A DNA stretch of 64,000 bases from Alteribacter lacisalsi (GCF_003226345.1 NZ_PDOF01000003.1:558001-622000); one strand, 5' to 3'. Positions 27,187 to 36,171 are shown, numbered from the stretch's first letter. The notes: generated by a model from the letters alone, not told the origin. Made by a program: numbers and translations.

Positions 27187-27219
27187 AAATCGTAACTATT
27201 ACGATCGAAGTCATTACGA
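27187..27219 (+). promoter_or_regulatory. Two abutting Zur boxes
   Basis: TCGTAACTATTACGA at 27190-27204 differs at one position from the Bacillus Zur box TCGTAATNATTACGA, and TCGAAGTCATTACGA at 27205-27219 differs at two. They abut in phase. A possible promoter (TTGTCT, 17 bases, TATTAC) overlaps the first box, so zinc-bound Zur should block transcription. The downstream ZagA-type gene is a known Zur target in B. subtilis. Confidence 0.8.
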
Positions 27220-27247
27220 TTTAATATTTATACAGGAGGCGGTCAAT

Positions 27248-28411
27248 ATGGAATGGACCATCATTGGGGGCGGCATTCAGGGCTGCACACTCGCGTGCTA
27301 TCTTGTTGAAAAAGGCAACGTCTCTCCAGAGAATATCCTGATTATCGATCCCCACCCATCACCAATGGAGAACTGGAAGCACTGCACGGGAAAAATCGGC
27401 ATGACTTACCTCCGTTCGCCCTTTGTTCATCACCTGTCCCCCTCCCCCTTCTCACTTGATCATTACGCCAGTAGCGAAAAGTATGCCAGCCCGTTTACAG
27501 GCAGGCAGAAAAAGCCGCGGCTCGATTTATTTAATAATCATTCCAGTGCCCAGTTTACCAGCCTTGGACTTGAGGCTTCTTGGAAACAGGGGCGTGTGTC
27601 CGGCGTGAAAAAGCAAAATGGTGCATGGCAGCTGGCCCTGGATTCGGGAGAAATCGTAACAACTCAGCATACGGTCATTGCGATCGGTCTTGGTGAGCAG
27701 CCTTTCTGGCCGGACTGGGCCCGTGAGATAAAGAACCACCGTCCCAGAAGCATTTTTCATGTGTTTGACAGCGGCTGTAATCCTGCCAATCTTCGCGGTC
27801 CTGTTACTGTTATTGGGGGAGGCATCACTGCGGCACATTTGAGTCTTCATCTGAGCAAAATCCAGTCCAACCCTGTAACCATGATTCACCGTCACCCCTT
27901 TCGTATTCACGAATTTGACAGTGATCCCGGCTGGATGGGACAGAAACATATGGGCCCGTTCCAAAAAGTAAAAAATCTTGATAAGCGGCGCCGGATGATC
28001 CGGGTTGCCCGGCATAAAGGGTCGATCCCGCGACATCTTTACCGGTCCCTGAAACATGCTGAAAAAAACAGGCAGGTCACACTTCTCTCCATGAATACAA
28101 CCACTGTTTCCGAAAACTCCCGCGGTTCACTGGTATTATCTGACGAAAACATCCATCATGAAACAGAAAATGTGATCCTTGCGACCGGCTTTGAGCAGAA
28201 GCCCCCTGGAATGGACTGGCTTGCTCCTCTTATTCAGGACGAAAACCTTCAATGTGCCCGCTGCGGCTATCCCGCTGTCCCTGACTCCCTTGAATGGTGC
28301 GACCATCTGTATGTCACCGGAGGATTAGCCGAACTTGCTCTTGGACCGGCAGCTAGAAACATTTCAGGTGCCAGGCGTGGGGCACAGCGGATTGTCGACC
28401 TGCACTGCTGA
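27248..28411 (+). CDS. FAD/NAD(P)-binding oxidoreductase in a Zur-controlled unit
   Basis: The 387-residue protein has an N-terminal FAD-binding motif ([12 protein letters not shown]) and a second Rossmann motif ([15 protein letters not shown]) near residue 190, and an ATGFE-type motif (ILATGFEQ) near residue 310. This is the architecture of SidA/IucD-like flavin monooxygenases and related FAD-NAD(P) proteins. A CARCG motif near residue 340 might bind metal. It sits directly after two Zur boxes and before a ZagA-type GTPase, so it is probably induced in zinc limitation. Its substrate is unknown; N-hydroxylation for a metallophore is one idea but no metallophore genes are adjacent. AGGAGGCGG precedes the ATG at 27248. 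Confidence 0.78.
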   Translation: MEWTIIGGGIQGCTLACYLVEKGNVSPENILIIDPHPSPMENWKHCTGKIGMTYLRSPFVHHLSPSPFSLDHYASSEKYASPFTGRQKKPRLDLFNNHSSAQFTSLGLEASWKQGRVSGVKKQNGAWQLALDSGEIVTTQHTVIAIGLGEQPFWPDWAREIKNHRPRSIFHVFDSGCNPANLRGPVTVIGGGITAAHLSLHLSKIQSNPVTMIHRHPFRIHEFDSDPGWMGQKHMGPFQKVKNLDKRRRMIRVARHKGSIPRHLYRSLKHAEKNRQVTLLSMNTTTVSENSRGSLVLSDENIHHETENVILATGFEQKPPGMDWLAPLIQDENLQCARCGYPAVPDSLEWCDHLYVTGGLAELALGPAARNISGARRGAQRIVDLHC

Positions 28412-28488
28412 TCAAACTGCACATTTTATCGATGGGGCAGGTCTTCTCCTGCTTCGATGAAAACAGACTAAATAAAGGAGTTTTTTTC

Positions 28489-29688
28489 ATGGCAACAAAA
28501 CGAGTTCCTGTTACTGTGCTGAGCGGCTTTCTCGGCGCAGGTAAAACAACACTTTTAAATCACATTCTCAACAACCGCGAGAACCGGAAGGTAGCTGTCA
28601 TTGTCAATGACATGAGTGAAATCAATATTGATGGTGATCTGATCGACCAGGGCGGCTTTTCCCGTACGGAAGAAAAGCTTGTGGAAATGCAAAACGGCTG
28701 CATCTGCTGCACCCTCCGCGAAGATCTGATCCTGGAAGTTAAAAAGCTGATTGAAACCGGCGATATCGATTACCTTGTGATTGAATCAACCGGGATCAGT
28801 GAGCCCGTACCAGTCGCCCAGACGTTTACGTACATGGATGAGGAAATGGGTGTTGATCTCACTGCCATCACAAGGCTCGATACGATGGTCACTGTTGTTG
28901 ATGCCTATTCGTTCTGGACCGATTACAACAGCGGGGAGACCCTCGTGGACCGCGGTGAAGGGGTGGATGAAACGGACCATCGTGATGTGGTGGATCTTTT
29001 GACCGATCAGGTCGAGTTCGCTGACGTTATTGTTGTAAACAAAGCGGATAAGGTCCCTTCTGAGGAACTGACCCACCTGCAGGCGGTTTTGACAAAGCTG
29101 AATCCCGGAGCACGAATCGTTTCCGCTGCGTTTGGATCCGTTGATTTGTCACTTGTACTCAATACCGGTCTATTCGATTTTGAGAAAGCAAGCCACAGTG
29201 CCGGCTGGATCAAAGAGTTAAACGAGGAGCACGTCCCGGAAACAGAAGAATACGGCATCTCTTCTTTCGTATACAGAAGACGGCGCCCTTTCCACCCGGC
29301 TCGGCTGATGGAATGGCTCGAAAACTGGCCTGAACAGGTAATCCGCGCAAAAGGGTTTTTCTGGGCAGCCACAAGGAACGATCTTGCCGGCCTTCTCTCC
29401 CAGGCAGGAGGCTCAATTACAATTTCCGGTGCGGGAGACTGGCTGGCCTCGTATACTGAAGAAGAACGGGAATCTCTTTTTACCCAGGATCCTGAACTTA
29501 AAGAAGGTTGGGAAGAGCCGTTTGGCGACAGAGCCAACGAGATTGTTTTTATCGGAATTGACTTGAATGAAGCCGAGGTCACCGATTCTCTCGATCGTTG
29601 TCTGTTGACTGACAAAGAAATGAAACAGGACTGGAGCACTTTTACGGACCCCCTTCCCGCTTTTCAGGCTGAAAGTGTGAGCAGCTGA
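28489..29688 (+). CDS. zagA: COG0523 zinc metallochaperone GTPase ZagA (YciC)
   Basis: The 399-residue G3E GTPase has a P-loop ([14 protein letters not shown]), the metal-binding [10 protein letters not shown] motif near residue 75, ESTGISEP and the NKAD guanine-specificity motif. The C-terminal CobW_C domain includes [16 protein letters not shown]. The sequence closely follows B. subtilis YciC (ZagA), a Zur-repressed GTPase that delivers zinc, for example to FolE, during zinc starvation. AAAGGAG upstream selects the ATG at 28489. It lies 78 bases after the FAD gene, consistent with one Zur-controlled transcript. A role with another metal is conceivable but the Zur boxes argue for zinc. Confidence 0.9.
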   Translation: MATKRVPVTVLSGFLGAGKTTLLNHILNNRENRKVAVIVNDMSEINIDGDLIDQGGFSRTEEKLVEMQNGCICCTLREDLILEVKKLIETGDIDYLVIESTGISEPVPVAQTFTYMDEEMGVDLTAITRLDTMVTVVDAYSFWTDYNSGETLVDRGEGVDETDHRDVVDLLTDQVEFADVIVVNKADKVPSEELTHLQAVLTKLNPGARIVSAAFGSVDLSLVLNTGLFDFEKASHSAGWIKELNEEHVPETEEYGISSFVYRRRRPFHPARLMEWLENWPEQVIRAKGFFWAATRNDLAGLLSQAGGSITISGAGDWLASYTEEERESLFTQDPELKEGWEEPFGDRANEIVFIGIDLNEAEVTDSLDRCLLTDKEMKQDWSTFTDPLPAFQAESVSS

Positions 29689-29723
29689 TACAAAACTTCT
29701 GAGGTATGGGACGGAGATTCTGT

Positions 29724-29739
29724 CGTTTCACGTGAAACA
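29724..29739. promoter_or_regulatory. parS-like ParB (Spo0J) binding site
   Basis: CGTTTCACGTGAAACA matches the parS consensus TGTTNCACGTGAAACA at every fixed position except the first. It lies 36 bases after the zagA stop, outside any gene. In Bacillus such sites nucleate ParB spreading and SMC loading, mostly in the origin-proximal part of the chromosome. Binding here is inferred from sequence alone. Confidence 0.72.
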
Positions 29740-29770
29740 GTTGGGTTCTGCTGACTAATTACAAGGGATT

Positions 29771-29794
29771 GAGGCACGAAGAAAATCGTGCCTC
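29771..29794. terminator. Hairpin between convergent genes
   Basis: GAGGCACGA and TCGTGCCTC form a perfect 9-bp stem with a six-base loop. No long T-run follows on either strand, so termination would be weak or factor-assisted. Confidence 0.4.
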
Positions 29795-29799
29795 ACCCT

Positions 29800-30240
29800 T
29801 CAATAATCTGATCCGCCTTGAGTATCCGTCTGATCTTCGATTACAGTAAACCGTTTCACTGCTTCTTTCAGTTTTTCAAAATCATCCATATGAATAAATT
29901 TGTACTTGAGTTCAACCTTACTCTCGTCTCTTAACATTAATATGATTGCCTCTTCTGCCAGGATGGCTTTTTTCACGTCGATACTCCCAATCTTTTTTCT
30001 TTGCATGGGAAAACCTCGATGAATAGAGAGAACCCCCTCTTCCATTCTTATATAATCGATTTTTGTGATGGATAAGTACGCGGCCGACAGGAATGATCCT
30101 ATAATGACATTCATTCCAATCAATGAACGGATAAACAGAGGGAAATCAGTGGATAAAGGGAACTGGATCATGTTTAATACCGCTGCCATCATCACACCTG
30201 ACAGGATCCACGCTCCCCTCGTTCTGTATTTGATTTTCAC
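29800..30240 (-). CDS. Small membrane protein with PH-like domain, unknown function
   Basis: The 146-residue product has two hydrophobic segments within the first 65 residues. A soluble beta-rich part follows (MEEGVLSIHRGF...IGSIDVKKA) that resembles the bacterial PH domain found in YcxB/YdbT-type proteins. The start is a GTG at 30240 preceded by GGAGGCG at normal spacing. It is divergent from the folate cyclo-ligase-like gene and convergent with zagA. No function can be assigned. Confidence 0.6.
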   Translation of the reverse strand: MKIKYRTRGAWILSGVMMAAVLNMIQFPLSTDFPLFIRSLIGMNVIIGSFLSAAYLSITKIDYIRMEEGVLSIHRGFPMQRKKIGSIDVKKAILAEEAIILMLRDESKVELKYKFIHMDDFEKLKEAVKRFTVIEDQTDTQGGSDY

Positions 30241-30391
30241 ACCTCGCCGCCTCCAAACTCAGATGTTTATTTCTACCGTAACATACAGGACAGCTCGCAT
30301 TTGACACTCTGAGTGTGTGCTTTTTTAAAACTGCTGCCATCTCGGCTATACTGGGAGGAGACAGAACGAGGACAGGAGCTGGTTCTTTTTT

Positions 30392-31108
30392 ATGACAGAG
30401 ACGAAACAGACGATCCGGGAGCGGGTCTGGGATACGATGGAACAGGAAAAAGTCGGCCGGTTTCCTTTTCCCCTTAGAGGCCGGATCCCGAATTTTAAAG
30501 GTGCCGAAGCGGCTGCCAGGCACGTGTTTGAACTGGAAGTCTATAAAGAGGCAAAAGTTGTGAAGGTAAACCCTGATTCCCCGCAGCTGCCAATCCGCGC
30601 CCAGGTGCTAAAAGACGGGAAGACGCTTCTCATACCAACGCCTCGGCTCAAGGACGGCTTTGTGCGGATTGATCCGGCTGCCGTGCCGCCGGGAGAGGAA
30701 AAAAAAGCGGCCAGTCTGAAGCATATGAACAGCTATGGACAAGTTGTGCCCCTTAAAGATCTTCCCCGGATCGATCTGCTGGTCGTGGGGTCGGTCGCCC
30801 TTCACCGGGACGGCCGCAGGCTTGGAAAAGGGGCAGGCTTTGCTGACCGGGAGTATGCCATCCTTCGTGAGCTCGGCAATCCGGAAATTCCTGTGGTCGG
30901 AACCGTAAACAGTGTCCAGCTCGTGGAAGACGACATTCCAAGAGACCAATACGATCTGACGGCAGATTACATTGCGACGGAAAAGGAATGCTTTGCGACC
31001 CGCTCGCCCTATGATAAACCATCAGGCATTGACTGGACCCGTGTGACAGACGAAGAGATGGAAGCCATGCCTGTACTTGAGGAAATACGGCGGATTACGA
31101 AAGCGTAA
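30392..31108 (+). CDS. 5-formyltetrahydrofolate cyclo-ligase family protein
   Basis: The 238-residue protein has the MTHFS-like fold. Conserved segments are FPLRGRIPNFKGAEAAA at the N terminus, a central IPTPRL, and GKGAGFADREYAILRELG near residue 145, equivalent to the GxGxGYYDR phosphate-binding loop of 5-formyl-THF cyclo-ligases. The loop here is GKGAGFADRE, typical of a divergent subgroup (MTHFSD-like), so activity on 5-formyl-THF is plausible but unproven. AGGAG lies somewhat far (about 13 bases) from the ATG at 30392. A bidirectional terminator follows. Confidence 0.78.
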   Translation: MTETKQTIRERVWDTMEQEKVGRFPFPLRGRIPNFKGAEAAARHVFELEVYKEAKVVKVNPDSPQLPIRAQVLKDGKTLLIPTPRLKDGFVRIDPAAVPPGEEKKAASLKHMNSYGQVVPLKDLPRIDLLVVGSVALHRDGRRLGKGAGFADREYAILRELGNPEIPVVGTVNSVQLVEDDIPRDQYDLTADYIATEKECFATRSPYDKPSGIDWTRVTDEEMEAMPVLEEIRRITKA

Positions 31109-31116
31109 CTGAACAG

Positions 31117-31154
31117 AAAAGCCCGTACTCTTGATTTGAGAATACGGGCTTTTG
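31117..31154. terminator. Bidirectional intrinsic terminator
   Basis: AAAAGCCCGTA(CTC) pairs with (GAG)AATACGGGCTTTT. T-runs occur on both strands, so it can stop the two convergent transcripts. Confidence 0.82.
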
Positions 31155-31155
31155 T

Positions 31156-32001
31156 CTATTCTTTATAGTTGGATTCCTCATAATGAACGGTCTTGATCCG
31201 AATCGAAGAATCGTGAAAATCGCCGCTCTGGAGTTTCCACGTGCTGTCGAGCTGATGAGGTACGGTAACGCCGCTTGCCGTCTCACGGTAGTCAGAGTAG
31301 GCGATTTGCCACGCTTCTGTCTCATCACCCCGGTGGCGGTTGGCGGCATGAGCCGATTCAGGCAGACCTGATTCGCTGAAGGTGAACACAATGGTTCCCT
31401 CCTCCTGTCCGCTTTTCACCAGTGCCGTCACTTCCCTCTCGCCCGTCTGTTCAAGGGTGACAGAAGGATTGTGAATAAACGCCTGGGGACAGAGAACAAG
31501 TTCCCCTGCATAGCGTACAAGAAGCCCTTGGCGGACACTTTCTCCTCCTGTCCGGTTAACCGGAAATACAGACCAAAGTCTGGTAATGTGTGTACCGGTC
31601 TGATCTGTCAGTTTTTCAATCGTATTCATACGAACCACCGCATTTATTCTTGAAAATCCCATCCAGACAAAACCGGGCTTATCTGTCCGGAAAAACTGCT
31701 CTCCCTTAATCAGGGACCACTTTTCTTCCGGCTTCATCCGCCGGAAGCCCTCATAGGTGACAAAGGCTTCAGTAAGATCGGCTTCCTCTGCCGCCTTAAT
31801 CTTTCTCAGGTAGGTATCAATCAGAGGCGGGACTTCTCCTTCTCCCTTGTACACCTCTTCGTTGTCTTCCATTTTCATATACAGAACGTCTTCTCTGAAG
31901 CGGTTCAGAAACACCCAGTTGCTGATTAACAGCACGCCAAGCGACAGAACTCCCAGTACAACGATGACGACGACAATATCAGAAAGAATCTGTTCGGTCA
32001 A
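31156..32001 (-). CDS. Membrane-anchored conserved protein (DUF6544-like)
   Basis: The 281-residue protein has one hydrophobic helix at residues 8-30 and a soluble domain. Features include VPPLIDTYLRKI, a KPGFVWMGF segment and LLVRYAGELVLCPQAF, which resemble the DUF6544/DUF6920 family of uncharacterised Bacillus proteins. The domain may face outside and bind a hydrophobic ligand, but this is speculation. The start is TTG at 32001 after an AGAGAGGGA site. It lies between two terminators and is transcribed alone. Confidence 0.6.
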   Translation of the reverse strand: MTEQILSDIVVVIVVLGVLSLGVLLISNWVFLNRFREDVLYMKMEDNEEVYKGEGEVPPLIDTYLRKIKAAEEADLTEAFVTYEGFRRMKPEEKWSLIKGEQFFRTDKPGFVWMGFSRINAVVRMNTIEKLTDQTGTHITRLWSVFPVNRTGGESVRQGLLVRYAGELVLCPQAFIHNPSVTLEQTGEREVTALVKSGQEEGTIVFTFSESGLPESAHAANRHRGDETEAWQIAYSDYRETASGVTVPHQLDSTWKLQSGDFHDSSIRIKTVHYEESNYKE

Positions 32002-32087
32002 AGGTAATCCCTCTCTCTTTTTTGAATGCTTTTCTTCTTATACCCTTTTTACGATGAAAAAAATCACCTCTGGTCTAAGGCGGACAT

Positions 32088-32135
32088 AAAGAGAAGCCCG
32101 GTGCCCCTAATGGACACGGACTTCTCATTTTTTAG
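32088..32135 (-). terminator. Intrinsic terminator after cshA
   Basis: On the minus strand GAGAAGtCCGTGtCC pairs imperfectly with GGGCACCGGGCTTCTC and is followed by UUUA. It lies just past the cshA stop. Confidence 0.6.
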
Positions 32136-32139
32136 CCTT

Positions 32140-33645
32140 TTAGCCTTTACGGCGTTTTGCTGCAAAAGCGAAATCTTTTTTCTTTCCTTCAGGACGGCTG
32201 CGGCGGTTATCGCTGCTGCCCGGACGGCCTCTGCGGTCGTTACTGCGTGGCTTTCCGCCTCCGCGGTATCCGCCTTTGCCTTTATATCCGCCTCCGCCTT
32301 TTGGTCCTTTGCCGTGCTTAATCCGGACCGGCGGCTCGCTCGTAAGGTTGATCGATACTTCTTTTCCAGGCTCCTTGCTCGCCAGTTTCAGTGCCGCCGA
32401 GACAAGTGTTACGGCATCGTAGGAACCGAGAAGCTCTTCCGCTTTCTCAGTAAGAGAGGCGAATTCCTCATTCTCAATGACTTCCGTAAGCTGCTCTGCA
32501 GCCTGCTGCTGACGTCCTTCGCTGGCATCTTTCAAGGTTGGTGCTTTTTCGAACGTCATTTTCTTTTTCGTTGTCTTTTCGATGACGTTGATGTGTTCCT
32601 TCTCACGCGGTGTTACGAATGAGAACGCCACACCGTGCTTCCCTGCACGTCCGGTACGGCCGATACGGTGCACGTAGCTCTCCGGATCCTGCGGAAGGTC
32701 GAAGTTAAACACGTGGGAAACGCCGCTTACGTCAAGACCGCGGGCAGCCACGTCTGTCGCAACAAGAATTTCAATGCGCTTTGACTTAAATTTCTGGATG
32801 ACTTTATCACGCTTGTTCTGCGGAAGGTCACCATGAATCCCTTCCACTTCGTAACCACGCTGGAAAAGAGCGTCGGCAAGCTCATCAACACGGCGCTTCG
32901 TACGGCCGAACACGATCGCCAGCTCAGGAGAGTGAATGTCAATGAGACGGCAGAGCGTATCGAACTTCTGGCGCTCATGAACTTCCACATAACGCTGGTC
33001 GATGTTCGCTACAGTCATTTCCTTTGCTTTTACTTTCACTTGTGCCGGATCGTTCATATATTTGTTCAGGATGGATTGCAGGCGCGGAGGCATTGTTGCA
33101 GAGAACAGAAGCGTCTGGCGGTTGTCAGGAACCGACTCAAGAATCTCCTCGATCTCTTCCACAAAGCCCATGCTGAGCATTTCGTCTGCTTCATCAAGCA
33201 CAACTGTGTTGATGTCAGAGAGTTTGATCGTGCCGCGGCGCATGTGGTCCTGAAGACGTCCTGGTGTAGCCACGATAATCTGCGGGCGGTTCTTCAGCGC
33301 ACGGATCTGACGTCCAATTTCCTGGCCGCCGTAGATTGGAAGAGCGCGGACACTGCTGTAGCGTCCGATTTTGTTAAGCTCTTCTGCAACCTGAATGGCA
33401 AGCTCACGTGTCGGTGCAAGGACGATCCCCTGTGGAAGACGCGTCTCCTGCTCCATTTTTTCAATAAGGGGAATACCAAAAGCGGCTGTTTTCCCTGTTC
33501 CTGTCTGGGCCTGGCCGATCACGTCCTTGCCTGTCTTGGCAATCGGAAGAACATCCTTCTGGATCGGGGTAGGCTCCTCAAACCCCATCTGGTCTAGTGA
33601 TTTGAGTAATAGTGGATGAATATCTAAATCTGCAAATACTGTCAA
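32140..33645 (-). CDS. cshA: DEAD-box RNA helicase CshA
   Basis: The 501-residue protein has all DEAD-box motifs in order: Q motif [17 protein letters not shown] (motif I), [24 protein letters not shown] (motif II), SAT, and [12 protein letters not shown] plus [10 protein letters not shown] in domain 2. The tail has a CshA-type RNA-binding region followed by a Gly/Arg/Lys-rich end ([14 protein letters not shown]). CshA is part of the RNA degradosome and assists cold-shock RNA unwinding. I chose the TTG at 33645 because AAAGGAG lies ten bases upstream. The leader is long (about 300 bases) and holds a terminator-like hairpin. The nearest upstream gene on this strand is a cold-shock protein. Confidence 0.93.
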   Translation of the reverse strand: MTVFADLDIHPLLLKSLDQMGFEEPTPIQKDVLPIAKTGKDVIGQAQTGTGKTAAFGIPLIEKMEQETRLPQGIVLAPTRELAIQVAEELNKIGRYSSVRALPIYGGQEIGRQIRALKNRPQIIVATPGRLQDHMRRGTIKLSDINTVVLDEADEMLSMGFVEEIEEILESVPDNRQTLLFSATMPPRLQSILNKYMNDPAQVKVKAKEMTVANIDQRYVEVHERQKFDTLCRLIDIHSPELAIVFGRTKRRVDELADALFQRGYEVEGIHGDLPQNKRDKVIQKFKSKRIEILVATDVAARGLDVSGVSHVFNFDLPQDPESYVHRIGRTGRAGKHGVAFSFVTPREKEHINVIEKTTKKKMTFEKAPTLKDASEGRQQQAAEQLTEVIENEEFASLTEKAEELLGSYDAVTLVSAALKLASKEPGKEVSINLTSEPPVRIKHGKGPKGGGGYKGKGGYRGGGKPRSNDRRGRPGSSDNRRSRPEGKKKDFAFAAKRRKG

Positions 33646-33940
33646 AAAAACCGAACTCCTTTTTTGTTTCAATTTTGGTGGCTCTCAGCTGCATGATTTG
33701 CCTTCAATACGGGCACGATTAAATCTCCGGTCACCCTGATGGTTTGGCACATCACAGCGCACTTTCGCCGAATGTATATCATACTCTTCTCATTTGAAGA
33801 AGCTATATCATCAGTTATGCTCAATTGAGCGAGATCTAATCTGTTTTTTATTAACATTTCAGAGGCATAAAGAAAACCCGGTTCATACCGGGATTTTATT
33901 CGTTAAGAGCCGATAAATACGCGGATAAGAAAATGGCATT
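33646..33940 (-). promoter_or_regulatory. Long cshA leader with promoter and terminator-like hairpin
   Basis: On the minus strand a CCCGGT/ACCGGG hairpin at 33877-33892 is flanked by AAAA and UUUU on both sides. It follows the cold-shock gene's own terminator, so it could be a second stop for readthrough or an attenuator. Nearer the gene is an extended -10 (TGATATACA, around 33776-33784). No coding frame is evident in this stretch. Confidence 0.4.
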
Positions 33941-33976
33941 AAAAAGGGCATATCCCTGATACGTTGGAATATGCCC
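33941..33976 (-). terminator. Intrinsic terminator after the cold-shock gene
   Basis: On the minus strand GGGCATATTCC pairs with GGGATATGCCC and is followed by five U residues. Confidence 0.8.
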
Positions 33977-34003
33977 GTTCATTCCTATAGGAATCGAGTT
34001 GGA

Positions 34004-34201
34004 TTACAGACGTACAACGTTTGCTGCTTGTGGACCGCGGTCGCCTTCAACGATTTCAAATTCAACTTCTTGACCTTCTTCAAGAGTTTTGAAACCTTCA
34101 GCATTGATCGCAGAGAAGTGTACGAAAACGTCGTCTCCGTCTTCACGCTCGATGAAACCGAAACCTTTTTCTGAGTTAAACCATTTTACTTTACCTGTCA
34201 T
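34004..34201 (-). CDS. cspB: Cold-shock protein, CspA/CspB family
   Basis: The 65-residue protein is a single cold-shock domain. It has RNP1 (KGFGFIERE) and RNP2 (VFVHFSAI) motifs, the start [13 protein letters not shown] and the end GPQAANV, all standard for the family. It binds single-stranded RNA and DNA as a chaperone. AAAGGAGG before the ATG at 34201 fixes the start. A promoter at 34325-34353 would give a leader of about 115 bases, the kind of long 5' UTR used for cold regulation. The exact paralogue name (CspB, CspC or CspD) is uncertain. Confidence 0.93.
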   Translation of the reverse strand: MTGKVKWFNSEKGFGFIEREDGDDVFVHFSAINAEGFKTLEEGQEVEFEIVEGDRGPQAANVVRL

Positions 34202-34324
34202 AATGACGGCCTCCTTTAGAGAAAAGAAAATTCGTGAAAACTGAATACCGTAAAACCATATTTCCAAAATCCTTAAGAGGCCGGAAAAAATGTTTTTCGA
34301 TGTTCAAGATTTTCAATCCTCTTT

Positions 34325-34353
34325 ACTATATCATGCAGGTACGGGAAAAGCAA
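34325..34353 (-). promoter_or_regulatory. Sigma-A promoter of the cold-shock gene
   Basis: On the minus strand TTGCTT, a 17-base spacer and TATAGT with an upstream TGA (extended -10) form a convincing promoter. The transcript would carry a leader of about 115 bases before the cold-shock ATG. The remaining bases 34354-34503 contain no gene that I can support. Confidence 0.6.
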
Positions 34354-34503
34354 ATTACACAAGGGTAAAAGTGCGTATTGCCACTTTGTGCCCATTCGTC
34401 AGGAAGGATTTGTGAGTGCTCTCTTTATGACTTCCTCCCGGTCGTCTGTGTGACTAAGGGGATGGCTGGCTTATCGCAGGTTGTTCATGCCGAGGCCGCG
34501 TAT

Positions 34504-34515
34504 GGGGGGGGGGGG
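34504..34515. repeat. G12 homopolymer just after ridA
   Basis: Twelve consecutive G residues lie four bases past the ridA stop (C12 on the coding strand). Such a run is rare in Bacillaceae and unstable in replication and sequencing. Confidence 0.9.
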
Positions 34516-34519
34516 CGGA

Positions 34520-34906
34520 CTATTCCTGCACTCCTATAGCTTCAATCTCAATAAGCGCTCCTTTAGGCAGCTTAGCGACCTCAACCGCACTTCTGGACGG
34601 ATACGGCTCTTCCAGGTAAGACGCATAAATCTCGTTTACTTTCGCAAAGTCATCCATGTTCTGAAGAAAGATGGTCAGTTTGACGGCGTGTTTCAGGCTG
34701 CTGCCGCCTGCCTGAAGAACGGCTTCAACATTTTTCATTACCTGGTGCGTCTGCGCTTCCACTCCATCAGCCATCTCCCCTGTTTCCGGGTCGAGGCCGA
34801 TCTGGCCGGACGTGTAAACAAGTCCGTTAATTGTAATGCCCTGGGAATAAGGGCCGATCGCACCCGGTGCGTTCGCGGTTGCTACCGGCTCGGTTTTTCT
34901 GGTCAT
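34520..34906 (-). CDS. ridA: RidA family reactive intermediate deaminase
   Basis: The 128-residue protein matches the YjgF/YER057c/UK114 family. It has the N-terminal APGAIGPYSQG motif, TSGQIGLDPETGEM, and a late PSRSAVEVAKLPKGALIEIEA carrying the conserved arginine that binds the substrate carboxylate. RidA hydrolyses 2-aminoacrylate and related imines made by PLP enzymes, protecting targets such as IlvE. The B. subtilis counterpart is YabJ. AGGAGG upstream supports the ATG at 34906. It appears monocistronic. Confidence 0.93.
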   Translation of the reverse strand: MTRKTEPVATANAPGAIGPYSQGITINGLVYTSGQIGLDPETGEMADGVEAQTHQVMKNVEAVLQAGGSSLKHAVKLTIFLQNMDDFAKVNEIYASYLEEPYPSRSAVEVAKLPKGALIEIEAIGVQE

Positions 34907-35024
34907 AGTGGTATCCTCCTCTTGGAATTCGGGATTGTGATGGGTTTATTTTATCACGGGTTAATGAAGCAGCAAACGATTTCCATATAAATGGGCGGAT
35001 TCCATAAATATGATGAGGGATTAC

Positions 35025-35090
35025 ATAATTCTCACGATAATTAAATAATCCTGACGTTAATTAAATAATCCTGTAATTATTTGCGTAATC
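35025..35090. repeat. AT-rich tandem repeat, 20-bp period
   Basis: Units start at 35025, 35045 and 35065 as ATAATTCTCACGATAATTAA, ATAATCCTGACGTTAATTAA and ATAATCCTGTAATTATTTGC, exactly 20 bases apart. A partial fourth unit (GTAATC) follows. The array lies in the short gap between the NERD gene stop and the ridA promoter region. Confidence 0.75.
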
Positions 35091-35096
35091 TTACTT

Positions 35097-36086
35097 TTAC
35101 TTGAGCAAATCACTGAGGCAATATACCGCCCCTTTCGTGCCACCTTTCATCTGAAGCCTCTGCTTCCTCAAATAATAGCTGGCCTGAGGCCCATTTTCCA
35201 TATGACAGAAGTTCATAAACTGTTTCTTAGTCAAATATTCCGATACAATCAGCGCATAATCTCTCATGGTTGGCGGTAGCACTGTCTCAGAGTTGCCTGT
35301 AAAACCGCATCTCCCGCAACACCACTTTGTTTTCCTTTTCAGCATAGGGATCTGTGAACATGCGGGGCAGCGGACACCGGTTATGAGGTCAGACTGGGGA
35401 ATGCCGTATGTGCTGAGAACATTTCTTTTTAAAGGCCTATCCATCAGAAGAATGCGGTCACAGATGGCCTGGAGCTGCACGTCAGTCAGGCACACACCAG
35501 TCTTTTGCCCGAGCAGCTTCTGAATGCGCTGAGGCAGGACTTCCGAGCGGAATAAGCGGCCAGCCATCGATTTATCCATGGAGGCTGGATCAAGAAAAGC
35601 CTGGGAGTGGGTCAGCACGGCATACGCCTCAATCGGGACTTCGGCAGATAACTTCTGCTTTACAAGCCACCCCGTAAAATCATCCCGGTGACTCTGTACC
35701 TGCAGAAGTGGCTGCCTGAACACCTGGCGTTCCCCGGTATCAGCGTCCACCCGTGTGAACTGACCGGTTTCCCCATCGAACTCAAGCCGTCCTTTAAAGT
35801 TCTTTGATTCGAGAAAAATGTGCTGATGCCTGGAGAGAATCATGAGGTCTGTTTCAAAGTGGTATCCGTACTGAAGGAGTCTGACATTGTGGAGAAAGTT
35901 GAGGTCCGGCCGTTCGGCAAAAGAACGGAGCGTGTACAGGAGGTGCTTCTCACCGGCATAACCTGATCGGTAACCTCCCAGGTCGTTCACAATTTTACCG
36001 TAACGTGGGTGGCGGGGCGGAAGGCGGCGGGAAAGGGCTTCGAGCTGGTCAATAATAACGGGGCGTTTAAGTGGTTTAACGATCAA
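35097..36086 (-). CDS. NERD domain nuclease-related protein with zinc ribbon
   Basis: The 329-residue protein has a NERD domain at about residues 50-170, with features GYAGEKHLLYTL, a FETDLMIL stretch and FLESKNFKGRLEF that match the E...D...ExK layout of nuclease-fold proteins. The C terminus has a four-cysteine ribbon (CPAC...CCGRCGF). Family members are thought to act on DNA, but few have been studied. I chose the TTG at 36086 because AAAGGAG lies seven bases upstream. It stands alone between an AT-rich repeat and the pxp operon terminator. Role in repair or defence is open. Confidence 0.8.
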   Translation of the reverse strand: MIVKPLKRPVIIDQLEALSRRLPPRHPRYGKIVNDLGGYRSGYAGEKHLLYTLRSFAERPDLNFLHNVRLLQYGYHFETDLMILSRHQHIFLESKNFKGRLEFDGETGQFTRVDADTGERQVFRQPLLQVQSHRDDFTGWLVKQKLSAEVPIEAYAVLTHSQAFLDPASMDKSMAGRLFRSEVLPQRIQKLLGQKTGVCLTDVQLQAICDRILLMDRPLKRNVLSTYGIPQSDLITGVRCPACSQIPMLKRKTKWCCGRCGFTGNSETVLPPTMRDYALIVSEYLTKKQFMNFCHMENGPQASYYLRKQRLQMKGGTKGAVYCLSDLLK

Positions 36087-36171
36087 GAGGAAACTCCTTT
36101 CGGGGAAGGATAAAAATCTGCCTTGCTTCAATTCGACAAAGAGTTAAGAAATCCTCTCAGCCTTTTCACTG

